DNA of 64,000 nucleotides from Adineta vaga (GCA_021613535.1 CP075492.1:2170001-2234000), one strand, 5' to 3'; numbered from the stretch's first letter, positions 1-12,457 are shown. Numbers and translations are program-made. The notes: a model not told the origin generated them from the letters alone.

Positions 1-13
1 TTTAAATCGAAAT

Positions 14-22
14 CTATATAAA
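14..22 (+). promoter_or_regulatory. Possible TATA box before the glycine-rich gene
   Basis: The sequence CTATATAAA lies about 34 bp upstream of the ATG at 56. The spacing leaves only a very short leader, so this is a positional guess. Confidence 0.35.
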
Positions 23-55
23 CTTCAATTTTTTATTCAGAATAATAATAATAGA

Positions 56-367
56 ATGCATTCAAGTATACTGATTAGTATTCTCCTAGTTATGACGATT
101 ACTGTTGTACTAGGTATTAATATTCAACATGCATATTTATCATCTAATCAACAATCGATTTTCAATGAAAATAGCGTTGGTATTGATAATTTTCAAGTAG
201 TAAAAGGTTAGTTATTCTATTAATAAAATAATTAAATTTCTATATAAATGAATATATATTTTCAAGATCAACAAGATGGATCTCGTAATTTTCGAGGTTG
301 GGGTGGAGGTGGGAGTTGGAGTAGTGGCGGAGGTTTTGGTGGAGGTGGCGCTAGTGGTGGATGGTAA
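56..367 (+). CDS. Small secreted glycine-rich protein (two exons, 83 aa)
   Basis: Exon 1 is 56-206 and exon 2 is 267-367. The 60-bp intron opens with GTTAGT and ends TTTCAAG, and it is phase 1. The joined frame gives 83 residues. Residues 1-22 are a hydrophobic signal peptide or anchor rich in Ile, Leu and Val. A short polar spacer (about 23-50) follows. The last 26 residues are almost only Gly with Trp and Ser, in GWGGGG and GGGFGGGG patterns. Glycine-rich secreted peptides of this form occur among structural and antimicrobial peptides, but nothing here decides between them. A spliced gene is supported by consensus splice sites, by the frame staying open across the junction, and by the stop lying straight after the Gly-rich tail. 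Function unknown. Confidence 0.7.
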
Positions 368-2378
368 TTATTATCAATCCAAAATATTTTAATAAAATGA
401 CTTAAAAATCTATTTATAAAATATGCATCTTTTTTTTTGATTAAATAATAAATAAATATTGTTCAAGATGATTCGTTTGACCTTCAACTAATTGTTTGTT
501 AATTGAAGATAAAATAGTCTTAAAGAATGTTTCTCATGGAAATGCGTGCTTTAATCCTTAGTCATTGTCGGGGGACCCATTTCACAGATTTTTCTTTCAA
601 AGTGCATCAAGAGTTTCTGTGTTGGACTAATCTATTTATCTAATCTTTAGACTTATGTCGGTCTATATCATCCTTATATGAAATCATAGATAAGTCTTAT
701 AGATGAAAAACACAGCTGTGGGTTTGAGTGGACCCTATGTCAATTTGGTAGGGCAGAAATCGATAGGATCAATGAATTTTCGATCATTTCATGGAACGGG
801 ATTCCAACTTCGTATCCAGGCATTAGTTTCCAGTGTAGTTCCAATTGAATCTCTGATACGGATATATGAATCGAGATTTTTAGATTTGAAATCTTTGCTT
901 TAGATTTTCTTTATTAATCTACATTTTAAGTAAACAAATATTTTAGAGTATTCTCATATACAATCAATGAAAAGGATATGGAAGTCTAACACTGATTCCG
1001 ATGACGACAATCATGAAAAGGATATCTTGAGGGTGAGGATGTGGATGTTGTCTCGTTACCTACATCTTCATCTATATTCACACCCTAATTTTATTTTTAA
1101 TGCGTATTATTTCTCGATTATATTCTCTTTATCATTCTTCAAATCCAATATTTAATCGAAACTTTTGTAAAGCTTAAGGTTATTTAATAGAAATCAGTGC
1201 AATGTTATATCGATAGTTATTAACAATTGCTTGTTAACTTCATCAAAATTCTCGCCTTCGTCTTTTTTCAACTGCATCAATTGCACGAAAAATAGTTGCC
1301 TTATTTTATATTCGTTCGAAGAATAGATTATATAACTTGTATGATATCAACAGATTAACTAGCAAGTGACTCATTTATGCAATTATTTACAAAAGTAACA
1401 AGTCTTATGATTTATAATCATGGAGAACGATTTCGTAATAAACAAAGAATTGCTCTCAATGATTTAACTATGGAACAGTAACATGAAAAACAAAATGATT
1501 TACTAATGATTGTATTTTATTGAAATTAGTTTTTGTGCAGAATTCGTACTATGATATAATATCTTCTGTTTTAATTGTCATTTGATGTTAATATATATAC
1601 AATGGGAGAAGATGTTTCAGGTATCACAATTCAATAATTGTAATCTATAAATCTTATTTTCTTTTACTTTACTATTTTAGTTGAATAACTTATTGATCGA
1701 CAGCAATATAATAGACTTAATTTTTTTCCTTATTTCTTTTCTTTTATTATAAAAATTTTCAATATATTCATTTCTAAAGTATTTGTACTCTTTTATTTTA
1801 AAAATTTTCTCTAAAATCACTATAATATGGTACTAATAAAAACAGTGATCGATACAAAATTATATACACATCCTTAAAACGGGCCGACTTACTTATTCAA
1901 TTCGATCGAACAACACCACAATCAACGCTCTACCAGAACAAGTAGGTGTCCGATGCTATTGGACTTCGTTGACGACCGCCTGCACTATTCCACATCCTAA
2001 AACAAAAATAAAACAATACATACAAAAAGCAACACAATTTAAAGTAGGTTATAATCTCTCTCTCTCTCTCAGCCCACGCTATAATCATCTATAAGCAAGG
2101 AAAAAATCACGTACTCAGAGCATCCAGAAAATTCTTCTTCGAAAATGCCTGATTAATCAATGGTCGATTTGCGTTGTTGCATTCAGTCACATCGACGTTA
2201 AACTTTGATATGGTAAAGAAAGAGAATATACCCAATGATTTTTCTTCCTACAACAGAGCATTCCATGGACTTTGATCATACAAAATGGTGGATAATGGAA
2301 TTTTTCCCATTAAAAATACACAATTTCTCTTAAAATTCAGTCATGCTCCACATTCTCATACTCTCTCCCTCTTCAGCC
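368..2378. other. Intergenic, no supported gene
   Basis: AT-rich DNA. A slightly GC-richer patch at about 560-900 contains a 66-codon open frame without recognisable features. A degenerate copy of the telomere-like palindrome is at 1022-1088, and a short CT microsatellite is near 2058-2070. Nothing else could be supported. Confidence 0.6.
1022..1088. repeat. Telomere-like palindrome, degenerate copy
   Basis: The left arm starts ATATCTTGAGGGTGAGGATG and the right side ends with TATTCACACCCTAA. The arms only partly pair, so this is a decayed member of the family described in the findings. Confidence 0.5.
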
Positions 2379-2486
2379 TATATAAGACGCCACTTTCCTT
2401 CATTGTCTTTATCATTCAATCAACCTACACTAACAAGTAAGCTTCTCTTAGACACTTTCATCATTTATATTATTATTATCGTTTAG
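2379..2486 (+). promoter_or_regulatory. TATA box and 5'-UTR intron of the coiled-coil gene
   Basis: TATATAAG is at 2379-2386, about 140 bp before the ATG at 2521. Between them a likely 50-bp leader intron runs from GTAAGC (2437) to TTTAG (2486). Its length matches the other introns in the window. This is inferred from motifs only. Confidence 0.5.
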
Positions 2487-2520
2487 ATATATTCATTACA
2501 AACAATATATCTTTTATGTC

Positions 2521-4101
2521 ATGACTTCCAATAGTAAAAGCAATGATTTGTCAAATAACTGTTGGTATATGGATGTACAAAATCAAAAGCAAACACATCA
2601 GCTTGAATCAAATGAAGGCAGTCTCATATCAGAACTAGAACAGCAACAACAACAACAAACACAGTCGATAAAAAGAAAAAAATGCCACGGTAATCGAAAG
2701 CAACAGCGCTATCGTCGTAATCTTAGAAATCAAGGTATGAATCCAGATGCAATTAATGGAATAATCAGTAGTGAATGCATTAGTACAAATTTATCTGCAA
2801 GTGATAAAATAAATGAAGAAGAAAAAGAAGAAATGATACAATCAACCGGCGGACATATTGCTAAATTACTTGAAACAAACAAAACAATTGAACAGAATGA
2901 AATCCATCAAGAAAAAATCAACATCAAGAAAAAGAAACAGAAATCTAAATCAACTGAATCCAATTCAATGGCAAAAACTAAAGTACCAATGGTCGATACC
3001 ATAGATTACACTACTATACCTGATGAAGTATTCTCTCAAATGTTTTCTCAAGCTTTTAATGAAAAAGAGACCATTTCCTGCTTTTCAAATGAAGATGAAA
3101 AGATCAAATTAATTCGTCAATATACAAGCTTGATCGATTGTTTATGTTATTCACAATTACAAGAATTTCAATGGCGATATTATCAACAAATTGGCATAAC
3201 ACAAAATGTTTGGTATGGTCATATCACAAAACATTTAGCTGAGAAATATTCAATCTGTCCTTCATATGGTAGATCGAAAACAGCCATTCAACAACGTTTA
3301 AAACAAATTGAAACACGTTTACAACAAGCTCAAAATGCAATTAAAGAGTTTGAAGAAGAGATCTTGTTAAAATGTCCACAATACAGAGATCGCTTTCATG
3401 TCATTACAAAATTATCTTCTATTGTTAATCAGTTTGTTCAAGAAAAACAAAATGTCGTACGACATGAATTCCAAATCAAACGAAAGATACTAATCATGGA
3501 TGCAAATGATCATCAACTACTTCAAGAATTTCTTAACATAGAACCACACCAATCTCATGTAAGTAAATAATTTTCCATCAATATCCTTGTACTTGACGTA
3601 TATATTCACTTGACTGGATTTTAGATCATAACACCCAAACGTATCTGGCAAGCTACTGTTCAACAAATGTTAATAGAAGAAGACATTGCTTTATTACAAT
3701 GTCGGCTTACTTCATCACAAACTCAATCACCGTCTAACTTGCTAGGCGCTATGATTGAAGACATCAATAAGCAACTAACCAATTTAAAGGAAAATAATCG
3801 AACAGCAGCAGATACATCTAGTGTTAACTTGGATGAAATCGACAAACTGCAAACTTTCAGAAAAGATATTATTCAACAAGCAACGAATACCAGTCGCCGA
3901 TTGATACAGAATATCGACGAAAAGAATGCACTTGAAATAGAGAAATATTCCAAAAAGACACGTTTCAACGAATCTAAATCCAATTGGCACAAAACAGCAC
4001 TAAATGCCATTGAAACGCGTCGAATTCATGTGATCAGACGAGCAAATTTGATCATCAAACACAAACTAGAATCAATCGCCATTTCCAACGATCACAGATG
4101 A
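2521..4101 (+). CDS. Gln/Lys-rich coiled-coil protein, unknown function (two exons, 504 aa)
   Basis: Exon 1 is 2521-3558 and exon 2 is 3625-4101. The 66-bp phase-0 intron runs from GTAAGT to TTTTAG. The first ~160 residues are low complexity: a Gln run after residue 40, basic clusters such as KRKKCHGNRKQQRYRR that could be nuclear-localisation or RNA-binding segments, and Glu/Lys stretches. From about residue 165 on, the sequence is better ordered, with aromatic and hydrophobic residues. It then enters long helices rich in Gln, Glu and Lys (about 265-310) and a second helical segment in exon 2. No catalytic motif or membrane segment is visible. I do not recognise the family. A nucleic-acid-associated or scaffold role is a guess from composition. 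Confidence 0.8.
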
Positions 4102-4616
4102 ATATTAGAGACAGAGTACCCTAATTAAAGAAAACATTCAAATTATTATCACTTTTCATCAAACTAGTATTTCTGAACAATTTCTCTCTTATTAAAATTA
4201 TATTTCCTTCTACAAAGATATATATTTGATTTTTCTCTAGTCTAAGAATTCCAAAAACATATCTTAAATGAATTTCATTTATTCTAGATAATATATTACA
4301 AACCAAAGCCGAAATTAATCTTTGAATTATGATAACAAATCACCTATTCTCAACACGAAAATGAACTACACAAATCTTTATAAACAAGCGAATACCTTCT
4401 AATACATTCCGCGCATTATTTACTAACTACCATAGATCATAAAAAACCAAGATTATCCTACAAAATAGACATCATATAACAATCAACATATACAGCGAAC
4501 TAACAAAAACAACCACAATCTATTCCTATGCCGAACATAGAGTAACTCAAAAAACTTCCAAAAATGATTTTAAACAATTTTTCTCAATTTCAGATTGATT
4601 TAAAATATTTTGAAAT

Positions 4617-4688
4617 CATTTTTGAATAAGAAGCCATTTGATAAGAACTTTAGTAAGTTCGAAACCGGTCATGGCTGCTAGGAAACAC
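4617..4688 (+). repeat. 72-bp direct repeat, copy 1
   Basis: Matches 4834-4905 over its whole length in the same orientation, 217 bp apart. Between the copies is AT-rich DNA with repeated TTTGATT/TTTGACTTTTT-like runs. The pair could be the ends of a short mobile element or a simple segmental duplication. Confidence 0.85.
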
Positions 4689-4833
4689 ACCGCTTACAGT
4701 CGAAAATACCATTATAAGTCGAGGTTTATGACTTTTTGTCATGAAATTTGATTTATGACAGTGTATTTTGTTCAGAATTGTTTAAATTTGATTAATTTTG
4801 ACTTTTTAAAGTTAGAATTGATTAGATTTTGAA

Positions 4834-4905
4834 CATTTTTGAATAAGAAGCCATTTGATAAGAACTTTAGTAAGTTCGAAACCGGTCATGGCTGCTAGGA
4901 AACAC
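4834..4905 (+). repeat. 72-bp direct repeat, copy 2
   Basis: Second copy of the unit at 4617-4688, same orientation. Homology stops at both edges at the same unit positions, which suggests a defined boundary. Confidence 0.85.
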
Positions 4906-5773
4906 CCACAACCTCACCCACACCCTTTTTTGTTTTAATTGATTGAATTTTACGCAGGTTTTTTGCGCAAAATAAACATGAAAAATGGTACATGTAATCT
5001 TCATCGAAGTACTCGTGCACCCGTAAACTCTGTTTACAAACAAACAATAGTCATGATTGATGAATGTGTTGAATATAAATCTTGATGAGACCTACAACGT
5101 TATATGTGTCACCGACGGGATGATCCGAGAGTCCGAAAGAGTTCAGTAGTACTCAACAAATAAGTCCTCATCTCATTAGGTACAAAAGTTGTTAACCGCA
5201 AACGAAAGTTGTGTTTGTTTTCAGCGAAATTTAGACAAGTAAAAGTGATCAAATTACTTATTGAATTCGATGTCTGTGTAAGATAAGAAACAATTTATTC
5301 TATTTGATTCTCATACATATTCAACCAGTCCTTCATTTCGATCTCGTTGGTTGGATTTACGAGACTGAAAGTCATACTAAAATTCAACAGAATTTCTTTT
5401 CCCTTCGTCCTAGTAATAGAAAATGTTTTTTAGTTTATGTTAGAGAGTTGTCCATGCTTAATAGAACTGCGAAAAAATTTTCTGTCATTCTGTTTCGCTC
5501 TCTCGTTAAAGTGTATTACAATTCTTTTTATTTTAAAACAAAATATAAATTTGTCGCTGATGATTCCATTCTTCTATCGCAACTCTATGGGAGGCCATGT
5601 CTTTAGCACAGTTAAATATTCGCTTTACAAAAATTATTGTGATGAAAATAGAAGTAACTATCTTTATCGTTTGACTCGTAGTTTGTTTTGCTGTTCTGTT
5701 GGACCTGTGTAGATACTGCGTGTCCATAAATAGCCAATTGCTAGAGTGAATAGCATGAGTAGTAAAGAAAAAA

Positions 5774-5812
5774 CGGGTGAGGGTGGGTGCATGCTGGCGA
5801 AAACCTCAATGG
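5774..5812. repeat. Telomere-like element, degenerate
   Basis: Contains GGGTGAGGGTGGGTGCATG followed by a weak right side (AAACCTCAATGGG). It is the least palindromic copy of the family. Confidence 0.4.
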
Positions 5813-6339
5813 GTTAGATAGGCGAATAAAATTAGTTTTAAAATATCAAAAATCCAGATTTTCTCTCTTGATGGTCATATTTTGCTTTTCGCAGGTCGTG
5901 ATTTGATCCATAGTTTTCAATGTGCGCACACCCTATTTCTCTCTTTCATTCACTTCAAGCACTTAGCGGTAGTAAACGACAAAACAGGTAATCCAATCGA
6001 TCATTTGTTTTATCATCATATACCATTCATGTTAACAACAGAGAGGTCGATATATTCTGCAAAACTTATATTTAGAATAGATTGGTCTTCTATATTTGTA
6101 GATACTATCCTTCATTAACTTTCATTCAAATAAATACTGTTTACATAGATTTCAACAAATAGGCTGATACAATGAGATGTAATTATATGTTGCATGTATA
6201 TCATGGGCAAACTTCGATGCTGAAACTATATCTGCCAATTTGAGATTATTTTAAGCTTTACCAGCTGAGCACGCTGTTACATGAAGCACAGACAAACGAA
6301 AAAACAAGTCATTCTCAATAGGTTCTATACCGTTAGATT

Positions 6340-9300
6340 TCACCGAATACATCGGGTTAACAATGCCAAAAGCTGTTGTTTATAAACTGTAGACGGCAAA
6401 ATAAATATCAGACTGTTCAATACATATGGTAAATAAGATATAAAGTATCCAATCATAGGTAGGTAGGGATATGCATTTCTCGTTGGTCGTATGCATGTCG
6501 TATGAAATGCGATGATCACTCTCGGTACTTTAAGAAGAACTAACACAATTGGACTGATTATTAAATGTTGATGTTTTCGAATATTATCACGAAATCGAAT
6601 TTTTTCGCTTTGATTCGTTCGAGCTTTGATTCTTGCTGTGAGAACAATGATCGTCATTGCCGATATACCATTGATAATAAATGGTGCGATAAAATTAATC
6701 AAATTAATTGTCGAATCGTATGTTTGAAGAAATGTTGACGAATATGAGACAACACACCATGTTCTTCGTTCAAACTCATCGTACAATAAACGTCGATGTA
6801 ATGGATCATGTACCGTCATGCAGATCGTACAAAGAAAAACTAATCCGATTACGAATTTCGCTAATTTGTAACTGGTCTTTTGCTGAAATTTCACTCCCCG
6901 TTGAACAATCGAAACATTTTCGATTGATAAACATGCATGTAACCAATCACAGGTAATCGGCAAACATTTTAATAGATATTCAATAATTATACAACTTGAT
7001 AGATTAATTTGTTCAAAAATTAGCAATAAAATTTGAATAAAACAAATAATTATCGTTAAAATTGATAATAAAGATGAACTCAATAAATAAATACCTCTTC
7101 CTGTTTGTCGAATAATTAACTGACAAAATGTAACAGTAGAACCTAATCCATCTACAATTCCACACATGAAAATAACACAACAGACGACGAAACTAATATG
7201 AATGATTTGTAATTGTTCAATCAACGAGGCATTTGGTTTAATATACGGTCCAAGAATAGTATTCAATGAAAATATATATCCCTTTATACTAAATTGACAT
7301 AAACTCCCAAAGGTGCATTGTGGACACAAACATATACTTGTAGTTGGACATCGTTCTCTATCTTGTACGCATTCTCCATTATTCTGACATGGATTATCTT
7401 GATTTGGACATCGTGCAGTATTATTTGTAGTAATAAATGCAATACAATCAGTTTGATTAAATTTATTGCATAGACAAACTTGAGTATCGTCGTAAAAACA
7501 CGAGATATAGTTTATACATGGACGCTGGTAAAATTTTACTCGACGAAGATAAGGTAAAGATGGGAAATCTTGATTGAAGAATTCATTTATATGAGGACAT
7601 CGATTTGAATTTGTGATTTCTACTGTAGTTTGATTAAAAGGAAGGGAACTAAGCAGAACAAGATGTAATGGAAGTGATTTTTTGTTATCTGCAATAAATT
7701 GAATAAAAACGATCGGTGGGAGTTGGTTTGTTGGGTGAAATAGTTCGGTTTCGCTTTCATGAAAACGAATTTGTTTGAAATACGAACGAACTTGATGTTC
7801 GGAATGATCAAGTAATGAAATAAAATGAACGAGGATCGACGGTGGAATAGCAATCGAAGATGAAAATCTAACATTTAAACGAGACGAAATGTGTTCACAA
7901 TTTCGACCAAAATATCCCTCATCACAAACACAATACGCATCAATTGTTCGAATATCTGTTGCAACACAAATACCATGATTTCTACAAGGATTATCCTGAC
8001 ATGGATTATAATCAAGATAACATCGTGAACCAATTTTGTTTAAAGGACAAAAACATATTCCCGGAATAACACAAAGTGAATCCGGAGAGCAATCACATTC
8101 TTGCGGATGTTTTACATTACATAAAGAACCTGACCAACCTGGTTTACAATGACAAAATGAATATTCAGGGTTGTTTAAATATAATTCACATGAACCATGT
8201 AAACATGGCAAAGTTTGACAGTTTGTTCTGGTATTTTTAAAAATTCCTTCGGATAAAATTATCTGCGAAGCAATACGATTCACATAAAGAAATTCGAATT
8301 TAATTGAAAAAAACCATGCACCTCGATATTCGATTGAAGAATTTGCTAAACGGTAGATTTGAATGCGTATATGATGTTTTATGTTTTCTCTCCGTTCTAT
8401 TGGATATAATAGATCAATAATATACTTCGGTAAGCATTGTACATATGGTACATAAATAATTTCTTCAGCATGAAATACAATCGAACTGTTGGATGTTTGA
8501 ATAAGGGATATAAAAAACTTATAGACATTTGTTCGTTCAAGTAATGTTGGAATGTTAATTTCAAGAATAAGACTTAATCTTTTTCGTTGATATTCACATC
8601 GATTTCCATAATAAGCGGGTGGGCAAAAACATTGAAAACTGCCTGGATCTACAGTCGATTGTATAGGTACACCCCGATTACAATACCAGCCAAGAAAAGT
8701 ATACGATTTACGAGTAGATCGTTGAGAAACTGGTTTAAAAAGTGAGAGAACTGGTAATGTAAATGGAGAGATTAATGGTTGATCTATTAAATCACATAAC
8801 CACTCATCTTCATTGTGTTTACATCGCGATTGACCATCGCAACGTTGGTTTTGAAGTTCGTTGGATTCTATGCACGGAAAATTCGTTCTGTCGCAGGAAC
8901 TTTTCCAAGGACACAATAGAAGACTTTCGTCATCTTCTAAAGGACAATCTGAATGACAATCACAAATTTGATACGGACTGATACATTTTGAATCGTTTAA
9001 ACCTACAATAAACAAAACAAAGAACTTCTTTTCTTCTTTCTGGATGCAATTTTAAATTTACATCTGTAACGTCGTTCGAATTCGTACGGATATTTGTTTC
9101 GACAATATTCACGTTCATCACTTGCTCCTAAACAATCGATCTTGCCATCGCCAATAACTTCCACCGAGGCGCAGACGCTATTACCACCCAGTTGAATACA
9201 AAAGAATTCGTCTCCATTAAAATCACATATTTCTGCTGATAGAGTATTTCCACAAGTGTGTTCATCACTTCCATCACGACAATTCCATTGACCATTACAA

Positions 9301-11249
9301 GCGGTATATCGTGAGACGCAAGAATATTCATCACAATCTGTTTCATCTGTATCTTGATCTTGGATAGTCGGCTGAAGACGTTCTATTCCATCACATATTT
9401 CTCCAAAAGGAATTATTTGATTAACTTCCTTGCGACCGGCTAGAATATCACAAGATTCAATGGAAGTATTTGTACATAATATAGTTAAAGATTCATCAGA
9501 TCCATCAACACAATGTCTTTCAATATCGATGAGAAAACGGCGAGGTATACATCGTTTTTCTAATTTACATTGGAAACGATGAGGAAGAGCAAGATCACAT
9601 GTGCCATTGTAATTTTCATCTGTGCCGTTATAACAATCGACCACATGATCTTGTAATCGATGTTGTGAGATACATTTCGATGAATTCGAGCAATGAAATA
9701 GCGATGAATGTGGACAGGTCGAATCTTTCGTCACCGCCAATCCTGCAAAGAAATATGATTTTATTTCACAGAGAAGTGCTCTATCTCTCTACTTACTTGG
9801 CAACGAACATCCGCCAAAAGTAGTATGCAATATTTTAAAAATAATTTTCCAATCGCCATAATATTCGTTTTGATGAAATGCTCCAAATTGATTAATATGT
9901 GAGCATGTTCGATTGTAGATTATATCTGTTACTCGATATTGTGAACATCGTATGGAATCAAAACAAATGAATGTAGGAACAAAGTTTGCATGCCATGAAT
10001 ATGTTCTATTCAATGCATAAAGAAAATAGACATGATTATCATAGATAGGTTTCAATGGAAACATTATTAACGATTGATTGACACATTTCAGTTTGACTTG
10101 TGCATTACAAGTATACTTCGAACTACATAACAATTGACATTCAGATTTCGCCATAGGAAAGATAAAAGCGCATCTTAAATAATTTAAACATTCATTTGTC
10201 GGTTGAAAAAGTTGCCTCTTATAAAGTATATCTCGGCCATTAGTACATCCAAAAGGAGGTCTACGCATAACATGGGATGATGGATCTACACGTGCGACTT
10301 CTATACATCCACCATCACCACAACTGAATGGTCTTGATGAACTTATTGTCACTTGTAGGAGTTTATATGGATTACATGTCGTATCCTCACAATACCAAGA
10401 AACGTCATCGTAACATTGTCTATCATAAAATACTATTTCATCACTTTTATCTAAACAATCTGCAATGAGATCATAGAAAAAATTGTTTGAAATACATAAA
10501 CCGTTTGAACATCGATATTCAGTTAAAGGATCACATTCATTCATTTCAAGTTCAAAACAAAATTCTTCATCTTTGCCATTCAGACAATCGACATATCCTA
10601 TGTACAAAGAAATCAATAGATGAATATGGCATTGTTGATGTTCAGTATCTAACGTACCATTGCATATTTCACGCCAATCTAGACAGAGATTACGTCCGTC
10701 ACAATGAATACCTTCTATACAAGTTCCATTTGTCTGTTCTAGTACATCCCACACTTCCGAATTCGTTCTCCATTCATATAATAAAGATATCATAGTGGCC
10801 ATAGATATATCTGCAGGAAACGTAAATTGACATTTGGTACCAAATAATGGAGGCATACATTTATAATAGAGATTTTCATCTGAATCATTCGTATTCATGT
10901 TTAATTGACGTCTTTGTCGATAGATTTCATAATCTTCTATCATATCTATTGGAGCATGATCGATCAATAAAGTTTCACTTGTGACATTCAATTTGTACAA
11001 AAATGTGAACGTTACCCTATCTAATACAGAAGACGGAAACACGGAAACGTCCGGCGAACGAACACAATACGGTACAAGTGTATACACGCGACCAAATGTT
11101 GTCATAAAATAATACAAACAGTTTGTTTCGAAGTCGAACTGTTCATTCCTCGTTTTGTAAAGTAATTCGGGATAATATGATACACCATGACAGATTTGTA
11201 TGAAGACGAGAAACGCAGAATATACATATATCGTGTTCTCATACTTCAT
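6340..11249 (-). CDS. LDLa/EGF-repeat seven-transmembrane receptor A (about 1,578 aa)
   Basis: Minus-strand exons are 11249-10658, 10597-9797, 9742-9062 and 9002-6340. The 60-bp intron 10657-10598 has no stop and is a multiple of three. It is recognised by GTACG...ACATAG and because removing it repairs an LDL-receptor class A repeat (CNGYVDCLNGKDEEFC). The junction at 9062/9002 likewise rebuilds an LDLa repeat around CISPYQICDC. The order is a signal peptide (about 1-22), several LDLa repeats with Cys and Asp/Glu calcium-cage residues, a CNRGV...CFCPPAYYGNRCE EGF-like module, two to three more EGF modules, and seven hydrophobic helices in the last ~330 residues. The family is expected to bind an extracellular ligand and signal through G proteins; the ligand is unknown. 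No GPS cleavage motif was seen. Paralogues lie at 21823-26540 and 56202-61226. Confidence 0.88.
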
Positions 11250-11758
11250 GCCTTATAATTCTGTGTTAACCAGTGTGTCAAAATAGAGAATGACAGGATT
11301 TTCTGCTTCATTAAAATTATGATTGGGCAAATACATTGACATACCAGATGGTTTATTGTTGTCAAGGCGTGACATGATTGTGTTGATAAAATTGAGGAAT
11401 GTTGTAAATAGAAGTTGATTTTACAGAACATTTGTTCTCTTATTTCTTTATCGAATTTGTTGAGTAGCTTAGAATGATGTTCAATTCAAATCGGTTAGAA
11501 AACGAGAAATTAAAGCAAATGATTTACATGATGATGTTCTTACAGAAAAGTCATTTTTCGATTAGAAGTTCCCTCGTCATTTTACATTGGATGCATCTGC
11601 GAACTACACAACCACTAAGCAAAGTTCTAAAAAAAATGATCACCTATTCATTTATGAGCTTCTTTGGAATCTGCATCTACATCTGATTTATTCGTATTTA
11701 TTGTTATCGCTCGGTCTTTTTCAGACGATACAGAAAACTATGAGTTGTGGGAATAATT
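11250..11758. other. Intergenic; possible decayed plus-strand coding
   Basis: From about 11473 to 11760 the plus strand reads like worn coding sequence: an acidic/basic stretch, one in-frame stop near 11567, and a later open segment containing SASTSDLFVFIVIARSFSDD in another frame. No family was recognised. Confidence 0.3.
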
Positions 11759-12409
11759 TTAGTGAAGAAAGGGATTGAAACTGCCAAATTTTTGAACACA
11801 TGCACGACAGATACAACCGCCTTCGCAGTGATGAAGTGCTATATTGCTGAACTCAGTACCTTTCTGACAGTTCGCGCAAGTGAACGGGCTACTCATTTGA
11901 GAATATTGTCCAAACGAACAAGACGAGATACGATGTTGCTTTTTCAGCGCTTCGCCACACAACGATACCTTCTTATTTTGGCGGAGTTTATGTTCGTTTT
12001 GATATGATAATCCTGCCGAAGAGTGGCTACCGAAAAGTCTTGCAGCGTTTTGTTGTATTCGACATTCACCAACTGAACCAGTACATCGATCACTCATTGG
12101 CTTTCCTTTGTTAAACAGTGTAGCAAGGAATTGAGTGTATGCGTGATTGCGTTGTTTTTCTTGTTCAAGTTGCTGCCGAAGTGTTTGTAATTCATTAATT
12201 AACGGATCGTAAACATTCTTCAGAGATTGATTAACATCGGCAATAACTGGACGAATTTTTTGGAAAGGACATTCTCGAAGATGATTTGCTAGTGTACTGC
12301 GGGCTCCTTTCCATGTACATTTGATGTCAGATGCAGGACAAGGAACTATCTGTTGAGGACATTGTTCTTCGTGTTGATTGATGTCACCGCGTTGTATGTT
12401 TGGTCGCAT
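11759..12409 (-). CDS. TRAF-type zinc-finger protein with C-terminal half-RING (216 aa, N-terminus probably lost)
   Basis: Residues ~12-50 hold a TRAF-type zinc finger: HEEQCPQQIVPCP, a C-x-W motif and HLRECPFQKIRP. A helical Gln-rich segment (~60-100) follows. The C-terminus has a Cys/His cluster (CANCQKG...HHCEGGCICRACVQKFG) like the second half of a RING finger. Such proteins act as ubiquitin-ligase or TRAF-like adaptors in signalling. Just upstream, another minus-strand frame encodes MRCKRCDQTYN, the expected Cys pair of the same finger, one frame away (about 12436-12400). The gene is therefore probably frameshifted at its 5' end, or it starts at the downstream ATG. A piggyBac-like element is inserted at the TTAA only about 35 bp upstream, probably displacing its promoter. 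Confidence 0.65.
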   Translation of the reverse strand: MRPNIQRGDINQHEEQCPQQIVPCPASDIKCTWKGARSTLANHLRECPFQKIRPVIADVNQSLKNVYDPLINELQTLRQQLEQEKQRNHAYTQFLATLFNKGKPMSDRCTGSVGECRIQQNAARLFGSHSSAGLSYQNEHKLRQNKKVSLCGEALKKQHRISSCSFGQYSQMSSPFTCANCQKGTEFSNIALHHCEGGCICRACVQKFGSFNPFLH

Positions 12410-12446
12410 CGTTTACAGCGCATTTGAAGTCTATGCAGTTGATTAA

Positions 12447-12457
12447 CTCTCCGTTAC
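12447..12457 (+). repeat. piggyBac left terminal inverted repeat
   Basis: CTCTCCGTTAC directly after the TTAA at 12443-12446. It is the exact reverse complement of 21157-21167. Confidence 0.92.

Larger units (their letters stand above)
4102..6339. other. Intergenic, no supported gene
   Basis: Holds a 72-bp direct repeat (4617-4688 and 4834-4905) and a degenerate telomere-like element near 5774. The open frames at 5304-5712 and 5882-6118 overlap each other or lack family features, and I do not believe they are genes. Confidence 0.6.

Noticed and set aside
703-903. 66-codon open frame
   Set aside because: No family features, no promoter or splice signals; treated as chance.
2058-2070. CT microsatellite as a promoter element
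   Set aside because: Too short and over 300 bp from the TATA box; no evidence beyond composition.
4640-4690. tRNA suggested by GTTCGAA in the 72-bp repeat
   Set aside because: No A-box, acceptor stem or anticodon arm could be folded around it.
5100-5150. Hammerhead-ribozyme-like segment (GATGATCCGAGAGTCCGAAAG)
   Set aside because: The CUGAUGA core is not intact and the bases that should form stem II do not pair.
5304-5712. Overlapping plus-strand frames of 100 and 91 codons
   Set aside because: No signal peptide, domain or splice context, and a minus-strand frame is open over the same region.
9128-9346. Open frame opposite or alongside receptor A
   Set aside because: A shadow in another frame of a well-supported LDLa-containing exon.
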